Source: Cricetibacter osteomyelitidis
GTDB taxonomy: Bacteria > Pseudomonadota > Gammaproteobacteria > Enterobacterales > Pasteurellaceae
Direction: 5' to 3'
Assembly: GCF_004340985.1 (NCBI RefSeq)
Contig: NZ_SLYB01000015.1
Coordinates: 1-59,566 of the forward strand
DNA: 59,566 nucleotides
Both the position numbers and the translations under genes were made by a program. Positions within the stretch are counted from its first letter, which is position 1; every line of letters begins with the position of its first letter. The notes beneath the pieces are model-generated. The model did no database searches. It saw only the letters and a list, made by a program, of their open reading frames with translations, and had not been told where the DNA came from. This document shows positions 56,957 to 59,566 of the stretch, one piece after another.

Positions 56957-59218
56957 ATGTATAGTAAAAATGTTTATGGAAAAATAAAGCTGTCTTTATA
57001 TTACAGCCTGGTCTCCTTTCCGCTTATCGTACAAGCCTCTGATCAACCAACTAATCAGTCCACGGCTTTACCTGTAATCAATGTTGTTTCTGAAAATGAA
57101 AAAAGTGAGAAAACCCTGATTGCCGGACGTTCTGTCTTAACGCTAAAAAACATAGAGCAACAACAATCGGATAATGCTGCCGATTTGGTAAGTATTTTAC
57201 CGGGTACAAATATGGCGGGTGGGTTTCGTCCCGGCGGGCAAACACTAAATATTAATGGTATGGGAGATGCGGAGGATATCCGAATACAGCTTGATGATAC
57301 TCCTAAAAACTTTGAACGTTATCAACAAGGAGCCTTGTTCATTGAACCGGAATTACTTCGCAAGGTAACGGTAGACAAAGGTAATTATTCGCCACAATAT
57401 GGTAACGGTGGTTTTGCCGGAACGATTAAATTTGAAACCAAGGAGGCTAATGACTTTTTAGCTGATAATCATAATTTTGGTGGTTTATTAAAATATGGCT
57501 ACAATACAAATAACGCTCAAAGAACTTACAGCGGTGGAATATTTTTCCGTAATCCGGAAAAAAACTTTGACGGCATCATCTTTGCTTCTTCACGGGAAGC
57601 ACATGATTATAAACGACCAAATAAAAGTAACATCAAATATTCTGCCAATAACCAAAAAAGTGTTTTATTTAAATCTAACTGGCACATTACCCCGGAACAA
57701 CTGCTGGCCTTTTCAGCCGCCTATGGCGCACATAATGGCTGGGAACCTTGGGCGGCAAAACGTGATATAGCCGCTAAGCCTAGCGTTGCAGATATTTCCA
57801 AATATGGGGAGGATATCGCTTGGAAAAGAAAATTGGTGTATCGTGATCAAGACGATCAGACCTACTCATTAAAATATAATTACGCTCCTGCAAATTATAA
57901 ATGGTTAAACTTATCCGGTCGTTTAACTTATTCTAAAACTAAAATGCATGATAAACGCCATGAATTAGCTTCTGCTTCCGCTTATTTAGGTTCAATGGGA
58001 AATGAAAGCTGGATTTCCTATTCCGATATCACATTTGATTTAAATAACACCAGTAATTTTATTTTAGGAAGAACGGAACATAATATCTTAGTTGGTATAC
58101 AATGGTTAAAACATCAGCGTGATACCATGATGTATTATAAGGGCGGTGCAAAAGGAAGAAATAGTGCAAGCTATAATTACGGCTATTTTCAGCCGTATTA
58201 TATGCCGTCAGGACGCCAATATACTCAAGCGTTTTACTTACAAGATCAAATAAACATCAGAGATCTCACATTATCCATAGGAACACGTTATGATCATATC
58301 TGGAATGTGGGCGAACAAAATTTAGCTCCACGTTACAATGATCTATCTGCCGGACATGATTATGGTCGTAAAAGCTACAGCGGTTGGTCTACTTATTTCG
58401 GATTAGATTATCAGCTAACGCCAAACATTAGTTTATTTTCTAATTTTAATCAAAGCTGGCGTGCTCCGGTCGTTGATGAACAATATGAAGTGCAATACAA
58501 AAGTTCCACTATCAGTGCCTCTTCACTTTCATTGCAAAAAGAGAAAATTAATCAGCTACGAGTAGGAACCAGAGCAAATTTCGATGGGCTAATCAGCTCG
58601 GATGATAACCTACAGTTCAAAGTCTCTTATTTTAATTACTACGGTAAAAACGAGATCTTTAAAAACCGTGGTATATTATGTGAAAATAGTGCTAAAGATA
58701 ATGGAAACAATAAATTATGTTCAGGATTACATCCGAATTATCGGAATTTGCCCGGCTATCGTATTCAAGGTGTTGAACTAGAATTATACTATCAAGCCAG
58801 ATATGCTTTCGGCAGTTTAACTTATTCATATGTAAAAGGTGAAAGAAATGCATCACCGCGTAATCCTTGGGGAAGCAGAAGTTGGATTGCAGAAACACCG
58901 CCACGTAAACTCATGGCAACGCTTGGATTTAACGTACCAAGTTTGGGATTCACTGCGGGTTGGAAAGGTGAATTTGTTCGTCGTCAAGATAGATCTCCGC
59001 TAGATTCTGATCCTAATGCCGGTTATTGGGCTTTACCAAAATCAGTAGGTTATAGCTTACATGGACTTTTCGCCACATGGCAACCAACACAAACAAAAGG
59101 TTTAACGTTCCGTTTAAGTGTTGATAATTTATTTAATAAAGCTTATTACCCTTATTTAGGCGAGTTAGCATCGGGATTAGGACGTAACGTGAAATTCAGT
59201 ATATCTAAACAGTTTTAG
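56957..59218 (+). CDS. TonB-dependent receptor, possibly for haem
   Basis: A 753-residue outer-membrane receptor. Signal peptide (about 1-27, ending VQA), a TonB box-like LPVINVVSE, a plug (about 55-160; LNINGMGDAEDIRIQLDD, VTVDKGNYSPQYGNGGFAGTIKF) and a 22-strand barrel ending in Phe. The NQSWRAPVVDE stretch resembles the FRAP box of haem receptors, but the matching NPNL box is not recognisable (SSLSLQKEK instead). This is therefore a haem-receptor-like protein of uncertain ligand. Iron control is supported by the Fur box. A single gene; no uptake signal lies within it. Confidence 0.82.
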   Translation: MYSKNVYGKIKLSLYYSLVSFPLIVQASDQPTNQSTALPVINVVSENEKSEKTLIAGRSVLTLKNIEQQQSDNAADLVSILPGTNMAGGFRPGGQTLNINGMGDAEDIRIQLDDTPKNFERYQQGALFIEPELLRKVTVDKGNYSPQYGNGGFAGTIKFETKEANDFLADNHNFGGLLKYGYNTNNAQRTYSGGIFFRNPEKNFDGIIFASSREAHDYKRPNKSNIKYSANNQKSVLFKSNWHITPEQLLAFSAAYGAHNGWEPWAAKRDIAAKPSVADISKYGEDIAWKRKLVYRDQDDQTYSLKYNYAPANYKWLNLSGRLTYSKTKMHDKRHELASASAYLGSMGNESWISYSDITFDLNNTSNFILGRTEHNILVGIQWLKHQRDTMMYYKGGAKGRNSASYNYGYFQPYYMPSGRQYTQAFYLQDQINIRDLTLSIGTRYDHIWNVGEQNLAPRYNDLSAGHDYGRKSYSGWSTYFGLDYQLTPNISLFSNFNQSWRAPVVDEQYEVQYKSSTISASSLSLQKEKINQLRVGTRANFDGLISSDDNLQFKVSYFNYYGKNEIFKNRGILCENSAKDNGNNKLCSGLHPNYRNLPGYRIQGVELELYYQARYAFGSLTYSYVKGERNASPRNPWGSRSWIAETPPRKLMATLGFNVPSLGFTAGWKGEFVRRQDRSPLDSDPNAGYWALPKSVGYSLHGLFATWQPTQTKGLTFRLSVDNLFNKAYYPYLGELASGLGRNVKFSISKQF

Positions 59219-59304
59219 ATTAGTAATGAAGGTTAAAATGTCAGCTCATTTTAGTATGGTGTAATTATTCGGAATATATCATCCGATTGATAACTTTAAT
59301 AAAG

Positions 59305-59415
59305 TGGTGTAATGGACAAAAATGTGGGATTTTTGTCCATTTTGACTTCAAGTGGACAAAAGTGTGGAATTTTATTGGTGTAATGGACAAAATAGTTGCT
59401 GAAATGTCCATTACA
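59305..59415. repeat. Tandem IS-end repeats with hairpins
   Basis: Two units about 71 bases apart begin TGGTGTAATGGACAAAA (59305 and 59376). In the first, AATGGACAAAAA pairs with TTTTTGTCCATT (59311-59342). In the second, TGTAATGGACA (59379-59389) pairs perfectly with TGTCCATTACA (59405-59415). Each unit also has a further GGACAAAA copy, and GGACAAAATAGTTGCT appears twice. They lie just beyond the stop of the transposase at the right edge, as element ends would. Confidence 0.6.
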
Positions 59416-59461
59416 CGTTCATGTGGACAAAATAGTTGCTAATAATTATTTTCAGAGGTTA

Positions 59462-59566
59462 TTAGTAACTCTTTTTATTTAAAAAATCCTTTATAAACAT
59501 AATCTTATGCTTTTTACTTAAACCATTATGATTTATTAATCTTCGCTTTAATTCACTAAATAGTCC
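59462..59566 (-). CDS. Transposase C terminus (partial, runs off the window)
   Basis: The minus strand has an open frame to the window edge reading GLFSELKRRLINHNGLSKKHKIMF and ending NKKSY. It is the C terminus of an IS transposase; the LKRRLINHNGLS motif is typical of the zinc-binding variant group filed under IS256/ISNCY, but the family name is from memory. Only 34 residues are visible. Whether the element is intact cannot be seen. Confidence 0.6.
   Translation of the reverse strand, partial: GLFSELKRRLINHNGLSKKHKIMFIKDFLNKKSY

Noticed and set aside
59305-59450. A CRISPR array at the right edge
   Set aside because: The repeats are only two units, imperfect, and form element-end hairpins next to a transposase; no regular spacers or cas genes are seen.

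Overview
The window is a stretch of Pasteurellaceae chromosome. About 30 perfect copies of the Haemophilus influenzae-type DNA uptake signal (AAGTGCGGT or its complement) are spread through it. The gene run nagA-nagB-nanA-siaR-nanK-nanE / siaP-siaQM-nanM has the same order as I remember for H. influenzae. Codon use and AT-richness also fit the Haemophilus / Aggregatibacter / Pasteurella side of the family. I cannot name the species.

Layout. 1-5 kb holds housekeeping genes (sohB, topA) and a LysR regulator. 5-11.4 kb is a minus-strand hydrogenase-2 operon (hybO-A-B-C-D-E-G, no hybF) behind a well-placed FNR box. 11.5-15.7 kb has a YciU/HI1450-type dsDNA-mimic protein, pyruvate kinase, zapG and a DegP/DegQ-type protease. 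15.8-26.8 kb is the sialic acid block: a catabolic operon on the minus strand and, divergently, a TRAP transporter, mutarotase and general porin on the plus strand, around a shared CRP site. 27-32.6 kb is an iron-regulated three-gene module on the minus strand: a TonB-dependent receptor, a small secreted TbpB-barrel protein resembling hemophilin/HphA haemophores, and a Slam outer-membrane translocon, led by a near-perfect Fur box.

33-56.7 kb is a large inositol-catabolism island. It contains iolB, iolA, a Gfo/Idh dehydrogenase, an RpiR regulator, an iolC-aldolase fusion, an IolT transporter, iolH, iolI, iolG, iolE and iolD, plus a periplasmic asparaginase and two AraC regulators. A second, paralogous set (iolG-like dehydrogenase, TIM-barrel isomerase, IolT-like transporter) follows. 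The two sets decay reciprocally: the first iolG-like copy has an in-frame stop, the second transporter has a frameshift, and a third araC copy is a pseudogene. Together they still encode a full route from imported inositol to central metabolism. 57-59.2 kb is a second TonB-dependent receptor with its own Fur box. The right edge enters a transposase of an IS family whose decayed relatives and end repeats occur elsewhere in the window.

Regulation visible in the DNA is unusually coherent. A 19-base block combining half of a CRP site with an inverted-repeat operator (TGAAA-N6-TTTCA) is identical upstream of iolA, iolH and iolD. A similar CRP plus inverted-repeat arrangement with the same 4-base gap lies upstream of siaP. 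This suggests that RpiR repressors for sialic acid and for inositol use one shared promoter design with CRP. The features judged most worth following are the Slam-haemophore module, this composite regulatory element, and the reciprocal decay of the duplicated inositol genes.
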